Below are positions 47,067 to 56,935 of a stretch of DNA of 64,000 bases, piece by piece. Within the stretch, counting starts at the first letter, position 1. Each line of letters starts with the position of its first letter. The stretch lies in the NCBI RefSeq assembly GCF_009765685.1, contig NZ_LMUY01000070.1, forward strand, positions 1 to 64,000, written 5' to 3'. The DNA comes from Acidisphaera sp. L21 (lineage in GTDB: Bacteria > Pseudomonadota > Alphaproteobacteria > Acetobacterales > Acetobacteraceae). The notes below the pieces were generated by a model that worked only from the letters and a program-made list of their open reading frames with translations, ran no database searches and was not told the DNA's origin. The position numbers were made by a program, and so were the translations under genes.

Positions 47067-47965
47067 ATGCCCAACACACGCACATGGCTACTGACGGACT
47101 CCCCCGCCTCCCGCTCGCAGGCGGCGTGGGGGCGGCGGTATCGGGCTTGGTTGCTGTTTCGCAGCAATGGCATGGCGATGGCTGGGCTGGTCGTGGCATT
47201 GCTATTGGTGCGATGACCCTCGCGGCGCCGCTGATCGCGCCCTATAATCCGGCCACGCAGGATCTGGCGCACCGGCTTGCCGTGCCCAGCCATGCACATT
47301 GGCTCGGCACGGACGAGTTGGGCCGGGACATCGCCTCCCGAATCGCCTATGGCGGGCGGATCACGCTTGGGATGGTGGTGGCAGTCGTGGTGCTCGTAGC
47401 GCCGCTGGGCTTGGCGGTGGGCTGCGTCGCCGGGTATGCGGGCGGCATGTGGGACCGGGTGCTGATGCGGGTGACCGACATCTTCCTCGCTTTCCCCCGA
47501 TTGATCCTGGCGCTGGCGTTCGTCGCGGCCCTGAAACCCGGCATCCTGTCCGCCGTGGCCGCCATCGCGCTGACGGCGTGGCCACCCTATGCTCGTCTGG
47601 CCCGGGCAGAGACGATGGGCTTCCGCAACACCGACTTCATCGCCGCGGCCCGGCTGACCGGTGCATCCGGCGCGCGGATCGTGCTGCGACACGTGGCGCC
47701 GCTTTGTGTGCCCAGCCTGGTCGTGCGAATGACGCTGGATATGAGCGCCATCATTCTGACTGCGGCCGCGCTTGGCTTCCTCGGCATGGGGGCGCAACCG
47801 CCCTCGCCAGAATGGGGGTCTATGGTGGCGACAGGGCGGCGGTTCATCCTGGACCAATGGTGGGTGCCGACCGCGCCGGGCGCGGCGATCTTCCTGGCAT
47901 CTTTGGCCTTCAATCTGCTTGGGGATGGGCTGCGCGACGTGCTCGACCCCAAGCAGGGCGGCTGA
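47067..47965 (+). pseudogene. Frameshifted DppC/OppC-type ABC permease
   Basis: The N-terminal part reads MPNTRTWLLTDSPASRSQ, then AWLLFRSNGMAMAGLVVALLLV, and stops at TGA 47214-47216. The remainder is in another frame from an ATG at 47213: MTLAAPLIAPYNPATQ, WLGTDELGRDIASRIAYGGRITL, and the EAA loop IAAARLTGASGARIVLRHVAPLC. The two frames overlap as ATGA. Together they form one normal OppC-type permease with the break in the first membrane segment, consistent with loss of one base (GTGGCGATG to GTGCGATG). A sequencing error, or reinitiation at the ATGA, cannot be excluded. An alternative start at 47084 in the second frame gives a non-family N-terminus. Confidence 0.8.
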
Positions 47966-47971
47966 CCCGGC

Positions 47972-48799
47972 ATGTTGGTCGACATCGCCAATCTGCACGT
48001 GGCCTTTCCCACCCCGTCCGGTCCGGCAATGGCCGTGCGCGGCGTGTCGCTGCGTCTGGGGCAGGAGAAATTGGGTATCGTGGGCGAAAGCGGCTCCGGC
48101 AAGTCGCTGACGGCGCGGGCGGTGCTGAAGCTGCTGCCGGGCCAGGCCAGCGTCACCGCCGATCGGCTGAGTTTCGACGGGATCGACGTATTGACCGCAT
48201 CCGAATCCACCATGCGCAAGATCCGCGGCAGGCGCGCCGGGCTGGTGCTGCAGGACCCAAAATACTCGTTGAACCCCATCATGACCGCGGGCGACCAGGT
48301 GGCGGAGGCATGGCGCGCCCATAAGGGTGGCAGTCGCAAGCAGGCCCGGGCAGCCGCGGTCGATCTGCTGGCGCAGGTGTTGATCCGCAACCCAGCCGAT
48401 GTCGCCAACCAGTATCCGCACGAATTGTCCGGCGGGATGGGACAGCGGGTGATGATCGCCATCATGCTGGCACCCGACCCGGAATTGCTGATCGCCGACG
48501 AACCCACGAGCGCGCTGGATGCCACGGTGCAGGCCGAGATCCTGCGGCTGATCGACGACTTGGTCGCCCGGCGCGGCATGGGCCTGTTGCTGATCAGCCA
48601 CGACCTGCCCCTGGTCGGCCATTTCTGCGACCGGGTTGCGGTGATGTACGCTGGCCGCATCGTGGAAGAAGTAGGCGCCGGCGAATTGGCACGCGCCCGG
48701 CATCCCTACACCCAGGGCCTGCTGCGCTGCATGCCGTCCCTCGCGCACCCGCAGGCCACGCTGCCGACGCTGGTGCGCGACCCAAGCTGGGCTGCCTGA
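47972..48799 (+). CDS. Oligopeptide-type ABC transporter ATP-binding protein (DppD-like)
   Basis: A 275-residue ATPase with Walker A GESGSGKSLTARAVLK, Q-loop LVLQDPKYSLNPIM, signature ELSGGMGQRVMIAIML, Walker [17 protein letters not shown] and H-loop LISHDLPLVGHF. It lacks the long cysteine-bearing C-terminal extension of its counterpart at 33193. It belongs to a short cluster with the frameshifted permease and the next ATPase; no OppB permease or binding protein is present. Confidence 0.9.
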   Translation: MLVDIANLHVAFPTPSGPAMAVRGVSLRLGQEKLGIVGESGSGKSLTARAVLKLLPGQASVTADRLSFDGIDVLTASESTMRKIRGRRAGLVLQDPKYSLNPIMTAGDQVAEAWRAHKGGSRKQARAAAVDLLAQVLIRNPADVANQYPHELSGGMGQRVMIAIMLAPDPELLIADEPTSALDATVQAEILRLIDDLVARRGMGLLLISHDLPLVGHFCDRVAVMYAGRIVEEVGAGELARARHPYTQGLLRCMPSLAHPQATLPTLVRDPSWAA

Positions 48800-49534
48800 G
48801 TGATCCAGGTTGACGGGCTGCGCATTCGCATCGGCCAGACCGAGATCGTCCACGGCGTGAGCTTCGCTGTGGCACAAGGCGCGGCGTTCGGGCTGGTGGG
48901 GGAAAGCGGGTCCGGTAAATCCACCATCTTGCGCGCATTAGCCGGGCTGAACCCGGACTGGACGGGGCGCATGGCCATCGACGGCACACCCATGACCCGG
49001 CGCCGCGACCGCGCCGTGCTGCGCCGGGTGCAGATGGTGTTCCAAGACCCATACGGCTCCCTGCACCCGCGGCAGACGGTGGATCGCGCGCTGTCCGAGC
49101 CGCTGACTGTGCACGGGATTGGCGACCACGACACCCGCATCCTGCGTGGTTTGGACGAGGTTGCGCTGCCGAAGACGGTGCGCTTCCGCTACCCGCATCA
49201 GCTCTCCGGCGGACAGCGCCAGCGCGTCGCCATCGCGCGGGCGCTGATGACCTCACCCGAGGTCTTGCTGCTGAACGAGCCAACAAGTGCCTTGGACGTG
49301 TCGGTACAGGCGGAGGTATTGAACCTGTTGACGGCGCTGCAGCGGGGGCGAGGGCTGACCACGGTGTTGGTGAGCCACAACCTCGCAGTGGTCGCCCATC
49401 TCTGCCCCAACATCGGCGTCATGCAGGGTGGCGAATTGGTGGAGATGGTGTCGGCGGCGGATCTGCGCCTGGGAGATATCCATCATCCGCACACAATCGC
49501 GCTGAGAGCACTGAGCGTATCGTTACCGGGGTGA
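48800..49534 (+). CDS. Oligopeptide-type ABC transporter ATP-binding protein (DppF-like)
   Basis: A 244-residue ATPase that starts with GTG directly after the TGA of the preceding gene. It has Walker A GESGSGKSTILRALAG, Q-loop MVFQDPYGSLHPRQ, signature QLSGGQRQRVAIARAL, Walker B LLNEPTSALDVSVQ and H-loop LVSHNLAVVAHL. The Walker B Asp is replaced by Asn (LLLNEP), unlike the usual D-E pair, though the Glu is kept. It also lacks the C-terminal oligopeptide extension. Confidence 0.9.
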   Translation: MIQVDGLRIRIGQTEIVHGVSFAVAQGAAFGLVGESGSGKSTILRALAGLNPDWTGRMAIDGTPMTRRRDRAVLRRVQMVFQDPYGSLHPRQTVDRALSEPLTVHGIGDHDTRILRGLDEVALPKTVRFRYPHQLSGGQRQRVAIARALMTSPEVLLLNEPTSALDVSVQAEVLNLLTALQRGRGLTTVLVSHNLAVVAHLCPNIGVMQGGELVEMVSAADLRLGDIHHPHTIALRALSVSLPG

Positions 49535-49662
49535 ACGATCGAGCTTTGTTGCCTGCTGACTGAGCCTTGACAGATAGCCGGGTTGCCGTCGTGAGACTTG
49601 TATCCCCGAGGGGCGGACGCTACGTGCCAGCCCTGCGGCTTCTCGTAGAAGGATACAGCGTC

Positions 49663-50688
49663 ATGGCGTTCAGGGTTGCGGTCGTCGGTGCCACCGGCGC
49701 GGTGGGTCGCGAGATCCTGAAGATCCTGGCAGAGCGGAACTTCCCCGTTTCCGAAGTCGCCGCGTTGGCCTCGGGCCGGTCCGTTGGGCAGGACGTGTCG
49801 TTCGGCGACAAGAAGGTGCTGAAGATCCAGGCGCTGGACCGGTTTGACTTCACCGGCTGGCATATCGGCCTGTTCAGCCCCGGCGCCGCCGTCTCCGCCA
49901 TCCATGCCCCACGGGCTGCGGCGGCCGGCTGCATCGTCATCGACAATACCAGCCATTTCCGCATGGAGCCGGACGTGCCGCTGGTGGTGCCGGAGGTCAA
50001 TCCGGAGGCGTTGAGCAAGATCCGCCGCGGGATCATCGCCAACCCCAACTGCTCCACCATCCAGATGGTCGTGGCGCTGAAGCCGCTGCACGACAAATAC
50101 CGCATCCGCCGCGTGCAGGTGTCGACCTACCAATCCGTCTCCGGCGCCGGCAAGGACGGGATGGACGAGTTGTGGAGCCAGAGCCGGGCGATGTACGTGA
50201 ACGACCCGGTGACGCCACAGGAATTCACCAAGCAGATCGCCTTCAACGTGATCCCCCATATCGACAAGTTCATGGATGACGGGTCCACCAAGGAAGAGTG
50301 GAAGATGGTGGTCGAAACCCGGAAGATCCTGGACCCCGACATCAAGGTGCATGCGACTTGCGTGCGCGTCCCGGTGTTCGTGGGTCACGCCGAGGCGATC
50401 AATATCGAGTGCGAGAACCCCATCACCCCCGCCGAGGCCCGCGCCATCCTGCGCGAGACGCCGGGCATCCATGTGCTGGATACGCGGGAGGACGCGGGGT
50501 ATGCGACTCCGCTGGATTGCGCCGGGGAGGACGAGGTCTATGTCAGCCGCATTCGCCGCGACCCGACTGTGCCGAATGGCCTGTCGTTCTGGTGCGTAGC
50601 GGATAATCTGCGCAAGGGTGCCGCGCTGAACGCGGTGCAGATCGCGGAGGTACTGGTCGCCCGTAAGCTGCTGGCCCAGGCGGCCTAG
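49663..50688 (+). CDS. asd: Aspartate-semialdehyde dehydrogenase
   Basis: NADPH-dependent enzyme in lysine, threonine and methionine synthesis. The 341-residue protein shows VAVVGATGAVGREILKIL, SPGAAVSAIHAPRAAAAGC, the catalytic Cys in GIIANPNCSTIQMV, and the His region VRVPVFVGHAEA. I chose ATG at 49663 (AAGGA upstream) over an in-frame codon at 49567. A TTGACA hexamer at 49567 may be the -35 box, but I see no good -10. Confidence 0.95.
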   Translation: MAFRVAVVGATGAVGREILKILAERNFPVSEVAALASGRSVGQDVSFGDKKVLKIQALDRFDFTGWHIGLFSPGAAVSAIHAPRAAAAGCIVIDNTSHFRMEPDVPLVVPEVNPEALSKIRRGIIANPNCSTIQMVVALKPLHDKYRIRRVQVSTYQSVSGAGKDGMDELWSQSRAMYVNDPVTPQEFTKQIAFNVIPHIDKFMDDGSTKEEWKMVVETRKILDPDIKVHATCVRVPVFVGHAEAINIECENPITPAEARAILRETPGIHVLDTREDAGYATPLDCAGEDEVYVSRIRRDPTVPNGLSFWCVADNLRKGAALNAVQIAEVLVARKLLAQAA

Positions 50689-50689
50689 C

Positions 50690-51010
50690 ATGTCGCCAGC
50701 CTGGCTGTGGCTCGCCACGGCCGGGGTGTTCGAGGTCGTTTGGGTGGTGCTGCTGAAGCAGGCCGATGGCTTCACCCGCCTCGGCTGGAGCGTAGCGACG
50801 GTGGCGGCGATGGCGTGCAGCTTCGGCGCCATGTCGCAATCCCTGCGGGTGTTGCCGATGGGCACCGTCTACGCGGTATGGACTGGTATCGGTGCAGCCG
50901 GTGGCCTTGTCTGGGGCATCGCTGTTGAAGGCGAGCCCGCCGGGCTGCTGCGCATCGCCTGCGTCGCTCTCATCCTCGCAGGCGTCGCGGGCCTCAAACT
51001 GGGATCGTGA
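50690..51010 (+). CDS. Small multidrug resistance (SMR) family exporter, SugE/Gdx-like
   Basis: A four-helix membrane protein of 106 residues with the essential Glu near residue 14 in LATAGVFEVVWVVLLKQADGF. LRVLPMGTVYAVWTGIGAAGG and GEPAGLLRIACVALILAGVAGLKL match the SugE/Gdx guanidinium exporter branch better than EmrE. The start is one base after the asd stop, so it is co-transcribed. No guanidine riboswitch is visible at this gene. Confidence 0.9.
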   Translation: MSPAWLWLATAGVFEVVWVVLLKQADGFTRLGWSVATVAAMACSFGAMSQSLRVLPMGTVYAVWTGIGAAGGLVWGIAVEGEPAGLLRIACVALILAGVAGLKLGS

Positions 51011-51084
51011 CTGTCTAGTCAAGCAGGCCACATGTGTGATCGCAACATTGCGCTCGCGTTGACCCTCCCCACCTCCAGCAGTAA

Positions 51085-51096
51085 GCACATTTGTGC
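51085..51096. promoter_or_regulatory. Short dyad upstream of sdhC
   Basis: GCACA-TT-TGTGC (12 bases) lies 40 bases before the sdhC start, and a perfect CACATGTG palindrome is at 51029-51036. TTGACC at 51059-51064 may be a -35 box. These are candidates for the sdh promoter and an operator; no regulator is assigned. Confidence 0.25.
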
Positions 51097-51135
51097 ATTG
51101 CGGCGCGACCCGGCGCCGCGCCTCCGGAGCTAGGA

Positions 51136-51567
51136 ATGACGGACGTCCGCGACGCTTTGATGATTGGAACCCGGACGGACGGAACGACCGTCCAGCGACC
51201 GCTTTCCCCCCATCTGCAGGTCTACAAGCCGCAGATCACCTCCGTATTGTCCATCATGAACCGGTTATGCGGCATCGCCACCTCGGTCGGCACGCTGCTG
51301 ATGGTGTGGTGGCTGGTCGCCTCGGCCGGTTCGCCGCACGCCTACGCCTCGATGCAATCGTTCATGGGCTCCTGGGGGATCGTACTGCTGTTCGGCTGGA
51401 CGGTCGCGCTGGTTTACCATTTCGTCGCCGGGCTGCGGCATCTTGCATGGGACGCCGGCTATGGCTTCGAACTGCCGCAGGTTTATGCCAGCGGTATTGC
51501 AACGCTGGTCGCCACGGGCGCGATCACGCTGCTGATCTGGATTATCGGCCTGGTGGTGTATCTCTGA
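51136..51567 (+). CDS. sdhC: Succinate dehydrogenase cytochrome b556 subunit
   Basis: Membrane anchor of complex II, 143 residues with three transmembrane helices. The conserved RPLSPHLQVYKPQITSVLSIMNRLCGIA contains the typical motif, and the haem-ligand His is in LVYHFVAGLRHLAWD. I chose the ATG at 51136 with GGAG upstream; a longer reading from 51091 is possible. It overlaps sdhD by one base (TGATG). Confidence 0.95.
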   Translation: MTDVRDALMIGTRTDGTTVQRPLSPHLQVYKPQITSVLSIMNRLCGIATSVGTLLMVWWLVASAGSPHAYASMQSFMGSWGIVLLFGWTVALVYHFVAGLRHLAWDAGYGFELPQVYASGIATLVATGAITLLIWIIGLVVYL

Positions 51568-51986
51568 TGTCGAACGCAAGCACAGGCGGCGCCGCTCCCA
51601 AGGTCACGATCATGCGCTCCCAACTCAGCCGCGCGCGTGGCATGGGGGCTGCGGGATCCGGCGTGCATCACTGGAAGGTCGAGCGGATTACCGCCATCGC
51701 CCTGGTGCCGCTCACCACCTGGTTCATCTACGCCGTGCTGCACCTGCTGGGCGCTCCCCAGGCCGGGGTGCATCGCTTCGTGCACAATCCATGGAATGCG
51801 GTTCTGCTGCTGGCGATCGTCACCATGACATTCCACCACATGCAGCTTGGGTTGCAGGTTGTGCTCGAGGACTATGTGAGCAACCACAAATGGCAGATGG
51901 CCTCGCTGCTGCTGAACAAGGCCGTTGCGCTCATCCTCGGCCTACTCTGTGTCGTCTCCATCCTCCGCATGGCCTTTACGGCCTGA
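51567..51986 (+). CDS. sdhD: Succinate dehydrogenase membrane anchor subunit
   Basis: A 139-residue membrane protein with three helices. The region HHWKVERITAIALVPLTTWFIY and HHMQLGLQVVLEDYVSNH contains the haem- and quinone-site residues typical of SdhD. It is translationally coupled to sdhC and precedes sdhA by 24 bases. Confidence 0.94.
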   Translation: MSNASTGGAAPKVTIMRSQLSRARGMGAAGSGVHHWKVERITAIALVPLTTWFIYAVLHLLGAPQAGVHRFVHNPWNAVLLLAIVTMTFHHMQLGLQVVLEDYVSNHKWQMASLLLNKAVALILGLLCVVSILRMAFTA

Positions 51987-52010
51987 CCCTCTGATCGGAC
52001 GAACCGAACG

Positions 52011-53822
52011 ATGAACGCGATCTCGAAGCCTTCGAACGGCGCCTATAACATCATCGACCACACGTATGACGTGGTCGTGGTCGGCGCCGGCGGCGCCGGA
52101 CTGCGGGCGACGCTGGGCATGGGTGCGGCCGGGCTGAAGACGGCTTGCATCACCAAGGTATTCCCCACTCGCTCTCACACCGTGGCGGCGCAGGGTGGCA
52201 TCGGCGCCTCGTTGGGCAATATGGGCGAGGACGATTGGCGCTGGCACATGTATGACACCGTCAAGGGGTCGGACTGGCTGGGTGACCAGGACAGCATCGA
52301 ATATATGTGCCGCGAGGCGGTGCCTGCGATCTACGAACTGGAGCATTTCGGCGTTCCGTTCTCCCGCACCGAGGACGGTCGGATTTATCAGCGCCCGTTC
52401 GGCGGCCACATGCAGGAATACGGCAAGACCCCGGCCAACCGCGCCTGTGCCGCGGCGGACCGCACTGGCCATGCCATCCTGCACACGCTGTATCAGCAGT
52501 CGCTGAAGCACGAGGTCGAGTTTTTCGTCGAGTATTTTGCGCTCGACCTGATCATGGACGAGGAAGGCGCCTGCCGCGGCGTCATCGCCTGGTGCCTGGA
52601 GGATGGTAGCATCCATCGCTTCCGTGCGCAGAGCACGGTGCTCGCGACGGGTGGCTACGGCCGCGCCTACCTATCCTGCACCTCCGCCCACACCTGCACG
52701 GGCGATGGCGGCGGCATGGTGATGCGCGCCGGGCTGCCGGTGCAGGATATGGAATTCGTGCAGTTCCACCCGACGGGCATCTTCCCCGCCGGCTGCCTGA
52801 TCACCGAGGGCGTGCGCGGCGAAGGCGGCTACCTGACCAATGGCAACGGCGAGCGCTTCATGGAGCGGTATGCGCCGACGGCAAAGGACCTGGCCAGCCG
52901 GGACGTTGTCAGCCGCTCCATGACCATCGAGATCAACGAGGGTCGCGGCGTGGGTCCGAACAAGGACCACATCCACCTGCACATCGAGCATCTTGGCGCC
53001 GAATTGCTGAACGAGCGTCTGCCCGGCATTTCGGAGACGGCGAAAGTGTTCGCCGGCGTGGACGTGACGAAGGACCCGATCCCCGTGCTGCCGACCGTGC
53101 ACTACAACATGGGCGGCATCCCCACGAACTACCGCACCGAAGTGCTGCGCCCGACCGCTGCCGATCCGGACGCGATCGTGCCCGGCCTGATGGCAGTCGG
53201 TGAGGCCGCCTGCGTGTCGGTGCATGGCGCAAACCGTCTCGGCACCAACTCGCTGCTGGATTTGGTGGTGTTCGGCCGCGCCGCTGCCCACCGCGCCGCG
53301 GAGATCCTGAAGCCCGGCGCCAGCCAGGCCCCGCTGCCCGCAAAGGCCGGGGAGATGGGGTTGGATCGCTTGGACAAGAAGCGCCACAATCAGGGCACGA
53401 CCCGGACCGGTGATGTGCGCGAGCAGATGCAGCGCGCGATGCAGGCCCATGCCGCGGTGTTCCGCACCAGCAAAAGCCTGACTGAGGGCGTGTCGAAGAT
53501 GAAGGCCATCTACGACGGCAAGGAGACGATCGGCGTCACCGATCGCTCGATGATCTGGAATAGCGACCTGGCCGAGGCACTGGAACTGGACAACCTGCTG
53601 AGCAGCGCCATGACGACCATGGTCGGCGCCGAAGCCCGGCACGAAAGCCGCGGCGCCCACGCACATGACGATTTCCCGGACCGCGACGATGGCGAATGGA
53701 TGAAGCACACCGTCGCCCATATCGACGACAAGGGTGCGGTCGATCTGAGCTACCGCCCCGTGCGCATGCAGACGCTGACCAACGAGGTGAGCGTCTTCCC
53801 GCCGAAGAAGCGGGTCTACTAA
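52011..53822 (+). CDS. sdhA: Succinate dehydrogenase flavoprotein subunit
   Basis: The FAD-bearing catalytic subunit of complex II, 603 residues. It shows [17 protein letters not shown], the covalent-FAD His in [18 protein letters not shown], the catalytic Arg region PTNYRTEVL, and [21 protein letters not shown]. It oxidises succinate to fumarate in the TCA cycle and passes electrons to SdhB. Confidence 0.97.
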   Translation: MNAISKPSNGAYNIIDHTYDVVVVGAGGAGLRATLGMGAAGLKTACITKVFPTRSHTVAAQGGIGASLGNMGEDDWRWHMYDTVKGSDWLGDQDSIEYMCREAVPAIYELEHFGVPFSRTEDGRIYQRPFGGHMQEYGKTPANRACAAADRTGHAILHTLYQQSLKHEVEFFVEYFALDLIMDEEGACRGVIAWCLEDGSIHRFRAQSTVLATGGYGRAYLSCTSAHTCTGDGGGMVMRAGLPVQDMEFVQFHPTGIFPAGCLITEGVRGEGGYLTNGNGERFMERYAPTAKDLASRDVVSRSMTIEINEGRGVGPNKDHIHLHIEHLGAELLNERLPGISETAKVFAGVDVTKDPIPVLPTVHYNMGGIPTNYRTEVLRPTAADPDAIVPGLMAVGEAACVSVHGANRLGTNSLLDLVVFGRAAAHRAAEILKPGASQAPLPAKAGEMGLDRLDKKRHNQGTTRTGDVREQMQRAMQAHAAVFRTSKSLTEGVSKMKAIYDGKETIGVTDRSMIWNSDLAEALELDNLLSSAMTTMVGAEARHESRGAHAHDDFPDRDDGEWMKHTVAHIDDKGAVDLSYRPVRMQTLTNEVSVFPPKKRVY

Positions 53823-53894
53823 GTACCATTGCAAGATCGAGGGTCTCGGCCAGGGTCCCAGCGGCCCTGACCGCTGTGTACGAAAGAGTATAGA

Positions 53895-54677
53895 ATGGTC
53901 GAATTCACGCTTCCAAAGAACAGCAAGGTCACGCCGGGTCACACCTGGAAGGCCGCGGCTGGCGCCAAGAACATCCGCGAGTTTAAGATCTACCGCTGGA
54001 ACCCGGATGATGGCGCCAATCCGCGGCTGGATACTTACCAGGTCGACCTGGATGCCATTGGGCCGATGGTTCTGGATGCGCTGATCCACATCAAGAACGA
54101 CATCGACCCGACGCTGACCTTCCGCCGGTCCTGCCGCGAAGGGATTTGCGGGTCCTGCGCAATGAACATCGATGGCGGCAACACGCTGGCCTGCCTGCAG
54201 CCGATCGAGGACGTGAAGGGCGACGTTAAGATCTACCCTCTGCCGCACATGGCGGTGGTGAAGGACCTGGTGCCCGATCTGTCGATGGCTTACGCGCAGC
54301 TCCGCTCGGTCGAGCCGTGGCTGAAGTCCGACACGCCGCCACCGCCGGATGGAGAGCGCCGCCAAAGCGTGCAGGAGCGGCATAAGCTGGACGGCATGTG
54401 GGAGTGCATTCTGTGCTTCTGCTGCACCACGTCCTGCCCGTCCTATTGGTGGAACGGCGACCGTTATCTTGGCCCAGCCACGCTGCTGGCGGCTTATCGC
54501 TGGATCGCCGACAGCCGCGACGAATACACCGGGCAGCGGCTGGATGCGCTGGAAGATCCATTCAAGCTGTATGCCTGCCGCACGATCATGAACTGCACCA
54601 AGACCTGCCCGAAGGGTCTGAATCCAGCCAAGGCAATCGGCGAGATCAAGCAGATGCTGGTCGAACGGGCTGGCTGA
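53895..54677 (+). CDS. sdhB: Succinate dehydrogenase iron-sulfur subunit
   Basis: A 260-residue iron-sulfur protein. The N-terminal [2Fe-2S] domain has [16 protein letters not shown]. The C-terminal domain has the [4Fe-4S] and [3Fe-4S] cysteines in [16 protein letters not shown] and [21 protein letters not shown]. It completes the sdhCDAB operon. Confidence 0.97.
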   Translation: MVEFTLPKNSKVTPGHTWKAAAGAKNIREFKIYRWNPDDGANPRLDTYQVDLDAIGPMVLDALIHIKNDIDPTLTFRRSCREGICGSCAMNIDGGNTLACLQPIEDVKGDVKIYPLPHMAVVKDLVPDLSMAYAQLRSVEPWLKSDTPPPPDGERRQSVQERHKLDGMWECILCFCCTTSCPSYWWNGDRYLGPATLLAAYRWIADSRDEYTGQRLDALEDPFKLYACRTIMNCTKTCPKGLNPAKAIGEIKQMLVERAG

Positions 54678-54748
54678 TCGGCTGGGCGATTCACACCCAT
54701 CTCCCGCTGGGGGTTGTATGAGGATCGCCCGCCCCTCTATTTCTCTGC

Positions 54749-55408
54749 ATGGCCTTTTCCGGCGACATAACCCGAAACCGCACGGCTGCTTGGCGCGACT
54801 CACTCCTGGTCGACCACGCTGTCTTTCGCGTTTTATGGGACAATTTGGCGGAGGTGGTGCCGGGTAAACTCTACCGGTCCAACCATCCGACGCCTGCCCG
54901 GTTGGCCGCGGCGAAGCGGCAGTATGGGCTGCACACGTTGATCAATCTGCGCGGTCACCGCAAATGCGGTTCGGATGCGTTGTCGCGCCAGGCCTCGGCC
55001 GACCTCGGGCTCAACCATATCGACATGGCGTTCGAGAGCCGGGGCGCGCCGCATCGCGACCGGATCCTGCGCTTTGCCGAAATCTACGGTACATTGGACG
55101 CCCCGGCGCTGATGCACTGCAAATCGGGCGCCGACCGCGCCGGCCTCGCTTCCGGCCTGGCGGTGATGTTTGAGGGTGGCAGCAGCCGGGATGCACTGGC
55201 CCAGTTGTCGTGGCGGTTCGGACATTGGAGCAGGTCGCGCACCGGCATTCTGGACGCGTTCTTCGTTCATTACGCGACCGTGGCCGAGGGCCGGGTTCCC
55301 TTCCTGCATTGGGTCGAGCATGAGTATGACGAGGTGGCGCTGCGGCGGAATTTCGTGGCGGGGGGCCTGTCATCGTTCATCGTGGACCGGGTGCTGGTTC
55401 GCGAATAG
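54749..55408 (+). CDS. CX5R protein tyrosine/dual-specificity phosphatase-like protein
   Basis: A soluble 219-residue protein with a phosphatase P-loop HCKSGADRAG (Cys124, Arg130). Upstream, GKLYRSNHPTPARL and THTLINLRGH-like (LHTLINLRGHRK) fit the prokaryotic tyrosine phosphatase fold. A general-acid Asp is likely in HIDMAFESRG. The substrate is unknown. It lies 71 bases after sdhB and 20 before a zinc-ribbon-like gene. Confidence 0.85.
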   Translation: MAFSGDITRNRTAAWRDSLLVDHAVFRVLWDNLAEVVPGKLYRSNHPTPARLAAAKRQYGLHTLINLRGHRKCGSDALSRQASADLGLNHIDMAFESRGAPHRDRILRFAEIYGTLDAPALMHCKSGADRAGLASGLAVMFEGGSSRDALAQLSWRFGHWSRSRTGILDAFFVHYATVAEGRVPFLHWVEHEYDEVALRRNFVAGGLSSFIVDRVLVRE

Positions 55409-55428
55409 CCGCCTGGTAGAGTGACGCC

Positions 55429-56067
55429 ATGTCCGCCTGCGCATTTTGCGGCACTCCCGTTCCGCCGCCCTTCCGCGCGCCGGCCCCCGAGGGTTCGCCA
55501 GATCTGGATGGCCGCCCGGGGGAGCCGACCCGCTCCACCCTTCGACGCTGGCTGCAAATCTGCCCCGGCTGTGGCGTGTGCGCCCCGGATCTTGCCGCCC
55601 TGCCCGCGACCATGCGGGAGATTGTGCCGATCGACGGCGATGCAGCGTCCCCCTTTGAGCGTTGGGCGCAGATCGTCGCCGGCACTCCAGAGGAGCCGGA
55701 GGCGCTGCTGCAGGCCGCCTGGCTGGTAGAGGATGACGGCGGGGATGGCGCGACATTACGACGCCGTGCACTCGCGGTATGGCGCAAGCCCGCGGATGCC
55801 GAGGGCCTGATCCGCCTAGCGGATGTGCAACGTCGGGCCGGGTTGCTGCGGGAGGCAGCGGCGACGCTGTCAACGCTACCACCTGGCATCGACGACGGCG
55901 CCATCCGCATTGCCGCATTCGAGCGTGCCCGCATTTCACTCGGCGACACCGGTCGCCATTTGCTGAGCAGCGCGCTGCGGCCGCCAGCGCGCACACCCCA
56001 TGTCTCGCATGGAAAGGCCCAGACCGGCGGGTTCTGGAGCCGTCTCTTCGGTGGATCGAAACCATGA
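55429..56067 (+). CDS. Cysteine-rich zinc-ribbon-like protein of unknown function
   Basis: A 212-residue protein with CAFC at residues 4-7 and CPGCGVC at 45-51, which could form a four-Cys zinc ribbon across a Pro-rich spacer. The rest is helical and TPR-like ([35 protein letters not shown]), ending in a glycine- and tryptophan-bearing tail, [14 protein letters not shown] do not recognise a named family. Its stop overlaps the start of the next gene as ATGA. Confidence 0.8.
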   Translation: MSACAFCGTPVPPPFRAPAPEGSPDLDGRPGEPTRSTLRRWLQICPGCGVCAPDLAALPATMREIVPIDGDAASPFERWAQIVAGTPEEPEALLQAAWLVEDDGGDGATLRRRALAVWRKPADAEGLIRLADVQRRAGLLREAAATLSTLPPGIDDGAIRIAAFERARISLGDTGRHLLSSALRPPARTPHVSHGKAQTGGFWSRLFGGSKP

Positions 56068-56918
56068 ACTGGGATGACGCGATCACTGCCTTCGGCACGT
56101 CGGAGGAATTGCCGGTCGAGGCGATGCAGTGGGTGCTGGACGAGTGGGCCACAACGGGCCCGCAATGCCGCAGCCTCGTTGCGGCCTATGTCGATGGCAT
56201 CGATTTGTCGGAACGGACGGAGCAGTCGCTCTACGTCGTGACGCATCTGCTGGCGGAACAGCAGGATACCGCCAGCTTCGGCGCCCTATGCCGCTTGGCT
56301 GCGGACCGGGAGCGTTGCGACTCGACCCTAGGCGAAGATGGCGTCACGGCGACGATGCCAGCAATCCTGATCAGCACGTTCGATGGCGACCCGGCGCCCC
56401 TGCACCGCCTGGCCGAAACGGAAGAGGCCGATGCGGTCATGCGTGGGGAGGCGCTGTTCGTGCTGGCCTATCTCACCCGCACGCGCCAGATCCCCGAGGC
56501 CGCGACCTACGAATACCTGGCTGGCCTGCCTGCCAGGTTGCAGCCGCAGGCGCGGGATTTCGTCTGGTTCGCCTGGGCCAGCGCGATCGCCCTGTTGGGT
56601 TTTGCCGGGCAATCGGCGCGCGTGGAGCAGGTTTTCCACAACGGATGGATCGATCCGGACTTGCTGAACCCGGCGTTGTTCTGGGATGATTTACGAGGCG
56701 CCCAGGCTGACCCGCATGGCATGAATGCCGCTGGGTGGGACGGACTGGGACCGATCGGTAGCGCGATCGAGTGGCTGCAATCTGCCTCCGACGCAGCTGA
56801 AGAGATCGAACCTGCCCCTATGGAGCCGATCCGAAACCTTCTCCGCAGCGTTGGTCGAAACGATCCCTGCCCCTGCGGCAGTGGCAAGAAATACAAGAAG
56901 TGCTGCCTGGCCGCGTGA
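56064..56918 (+). CDS. DUF1186-type protein with C-terminal SEC-C zinc motif
   Basis: A 284-residue protein. The helical N-terminal region (residues about 1-235) fits DUF1186 ([24 protein letters not shown]). The C-terminus is a SEC-C motif, [16 protein letters not shown], a zinc-binding tail also found on SecA. Proteins like this have no settled function. It is translationally coupled to the preceding zinc-ribbon-like gene; the two may act together. Confidence 0.88.
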   Translation: MNWDDAITAFGTSEELPVEAMQWVLDEWATTGPQCRSLVAAYVDGIDLSERTEQSLYVVTHLLAEQQDTASFGALCRLAADRERCDSTLGEDGVTATMPAILISTFDGDPAPLHRLAETEEADAVMRGEALFVLAYLTRTRQIPEAATYEYLAGLPARLQPQARDFVWFAWASAIALLGFAGQSARVEQVFHNGWIDPDLLNPALFWDDLRGAQADPHGMNAAGWDGLGPIGSAIEWLQSASDAAEEIEPAPMEPIRNLLRSVGRNDPCPCGSGKKYKKCCLAA

Positions 56919-56935
56919 TGCGACCAGGTCCGTCG

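Noticed and set aside
47084-47965. Intact permease starting at 47084
   Set aside because: Its first 43 residues do not resemble an OppC N-terminus, whereas the other frame from 47067 does. The gene is better read as frameshifted.
47018-48877. A 619-codon minus-strand open frame opposite the ABC cluster
   Set aside because: The plus-strand frames carry Walker A, signature and Walker B motifs. The antisense frame is a composition artefact.
49567-49596. Sigma-70 promoter for asd
   Set aside because: The -35 hexamer TTGACA is perfect, but no acceptable -10 lies 16-18 bases downstream.
52671-54803. A 710-codon minus-strand open frame opposite sdhA and sdhB
   Set aside because: Both sdh genes are complete with cofactor motifs; the antisense reading has no domain.
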